From positions 1 through 8,189 of the forward strand of contig CAMJDE010000068.1 in assembly GCA_946404295.1 (NCBI GenBank): a stretch of DNA of 8,189 nt, written 5' to 3'. Made by a program: the position numbers and the translations under genes. The notes below the pieces were generated by a model. That model saw nothing but the letters and a program-made list of their open reading frames with translations, did not search any database and was not told the DNA's origin. Positions 7,794 to 8,189 of this stretch are shown in pieces. The DNA comes from an uncultured Clostridia bacterium (GTDB taxonomy: Bacteria > Bacillota > Clostridia > Oscillospirales > CAG-272). Every line of letters begins with the position of its first letter. Positions within the stretch are counted from its first letter, which is position 1.

Positions 7794-7897
7794 TTGAAGA
7801 AAAGGTCACTGTTCGGGAATCGAATCGAAAGCAAGCATACAAGCGGTTTGATTTGGAAACGGTAACGCTTTTTGCTCCGGGATCAAACGACCGATGC

Positions 7898-7935
7898 GTG
7901 GGCGCCTCGCCGCCGGAAAGCCGAGAGGCGCCCAC
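7898..7935. repeat. Strong GC-rich hairpin without a T run
   Basis: Perfect 11-base inverted arms GTGGGCGCCTC (7898-7908) and GAGGCGCCCAC (7925-7935) enclose a 16-base loop that can itself form CGG-AAAG-CCG. It lies 105 bases after the helicase stop. Neither strand has a T run after the stem, so it is not a standard intrinsic terminator. It could protect the mRNA 3' end, act as a Rho-associated stop or be a dispersed repeat. Confidence 0.7.
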
Positions 7936-8016
7936 ACTGGCTTTGCCATATTCTGCCTATTATTTAACGATTTTGTAAATTTTTCGACACATTTCTGCTT
8001 TTTTTGCAAAAACCAC

Positions 8017-8045
8017 TTGCGTTTTTGCCGGGCTTTGTGTATACT
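8017..8045 (+). promoter_or_regulatory. Promoter for a short C-rich transcript
   Basis: TTGCGT (8017-8022) and TATACT (8040-8045) are separated by 17 bases. The -10 matches consensus at 5 of 6 positions and the -35 at 3 of 6, starting with the TTG core. Predicted transcription start is near 8052. The AT-rich DNA upstream and a terminator about 80 bases downstream support it. Confidence 0.6.
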
Positions 8046-8051
8046 GGTTAT

Positions 8052-8128
8052 GGAAAGAAAAGGAAGTTCCTTTCACTTTCCCGCGCCCCGTCGCCCCCCT
8101 CGCACGCCCCGTTTACGGGCATTTTTTT
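8052..8128 (+). ncRNA. Candidate small RNA, about 77 nt, C-rich
   Basis: The boundaries come from the predicted start of the 8017-8045 promoter and the T run of the terminator at 8106-8128. The 5' end can fold into a hairpin: GGAAAG (8052-8057) pairs with CTTTCC (8076-8081), and AAAGGAA (8059-8065) faces TTCCTTT (8067-8073). A C-rich, G-poor stretch of about 25 bases (about 8082-8105, including CGCCCCCCTCG) should be largely unpaired and is complementary to Shine-Dalgarno-like G-rich sequence. C-rich unpaired segments are the targeting elements of Firmicutes regulatory RNAs such as RsaE/RoxS and FsrA; no homology to those is claimed. It could instead be an attenuated leader of a gene beyond the right edge. 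Confidence 0.42.
8106..8128 (+). terminator. Intrinsic terminator
   Basis: A short stem CCCG/CGGG (8108-8111 with 8116-8119) with loop TTTA, extendable by a G-C pair across one bulged C (8106 with 8120), is followed by A and seven Ts (8122-8128). The stem is short but the T run is strong. It ends the transcript from the promoter at 8017-8045. Confidence 0.6.
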
Positions 8129-8189
8129 ATTCGTGGGCGTTCGACAAAATTCGACTTTTTTAACCCATCAAAAAACCGTCCCGAAAAGG

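Larger units (their letters stand above)
7794..8189. other. Noncoding right end after the helicase gene
   Basis: A stretch of about 400 bases with no convincing protein gene. Open frames here lack a Shine-Dalgarno site and recognisable sequence. It contains a GC-rich hairpin (7898-7935), an AT-rich segment (about 7945-8016), a promoter, a short C-rich transcribed segment and a T-run terminator. No clear intrinsic terminator directly follows the helicase stop. After the terminator comes a repeat, TTCGACAAAATTCGAC (8140-8155), and then AT-rich sequence with no gene visible up to the edge. Confidence 0.7.

Noticed and set aside
7841..7873. Possible terminator for the helicase gene: AAGCG-GTTT / AAAC-bulge-CGCTT followed by a few Ts
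   Set aside because: The stem is interrupted by a 5-base bulge, is AT-rich in its upper part and has only three Ts after it; too weak to annotate.
7846..7888. Inverted repeat GTTTGAT / ATCAAAC
   Set aside because: Seven-base arms 29 bases apart with no supporting context are compatible with chance.
7894..8163. Plus-strand open frame of 89 codons in the right-end intergenic region
   Set aside because: No Shine-Dalgarno site, it runs through a hairpin, promoter and terminator, and its composition is low-complexity.
1..8189. Insertion sequences, integrase genes or attachment sites
   Set aside because: No transposase or recombinase sequence and no terminal inverted repeats with target duplications were seen, although the region looks accessory.

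Overview
The window looks like an accessory, defence-type segment of a bacterial chromosome of roughly even base composition. Textbook sigma-70/SigA promoters (TTGACA, 17 bp, TATAAT), strong purine-rich Shine-Dalgarno sites and an intrinsic terminator with a T run suggest a Firmicutes/Clostridia-like host. Bacteroidota promoters do not look like this. The assignment is inference; no taxonomic marker gene is present.

Left part (1-1413, minus strand): the start of a type I restriction-modification operon. A half-size specificity subunit (hsdS-like, one target-recognition domain) comes first. It overlaps by 8 bases the methyltransferase hsdM, which runs off the left edge. A perfect-consensus promoter (1385-1413) drives the pair; because it covers the longest possible start of hsdS, the real start must lie downstream.

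Middle (1414-1595): a divergent intergenic region with a second perfect-consensus promoter facing right, followed by a 14-base palindrome that could be an operator.

Right part (1596-7793, plus strand): a likely two-gene operon. The first gene encodes a 420-aa AAA ATPase of the AAA_14/DUF4143 type. The second, 63 bases later, encodes a 1,623-aa protein joining a DEDD-type exonuclease domain, a four-cysteine cluster, a complete RecQ (SF2) helicase core, several winged-helix-like segments and a complete UvrD/Rep-type (SF1A) helicase. Carrying an exonuclease and two helicases of different superfamilies on one chain, beside an ATPase and a restriction-modification locus, makes this the most interesting part of the window. 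A role in DNA repair or anti-phage defence is plausible but not proven from sequence.

Right end (7794-8189): no convincing protein gene. It holds a strong GC-rich hairpin without a T run, then a promoter, a short C-rich stretch and an intrinsic terminator that together look like a roughly 77-nt small RNA gene.
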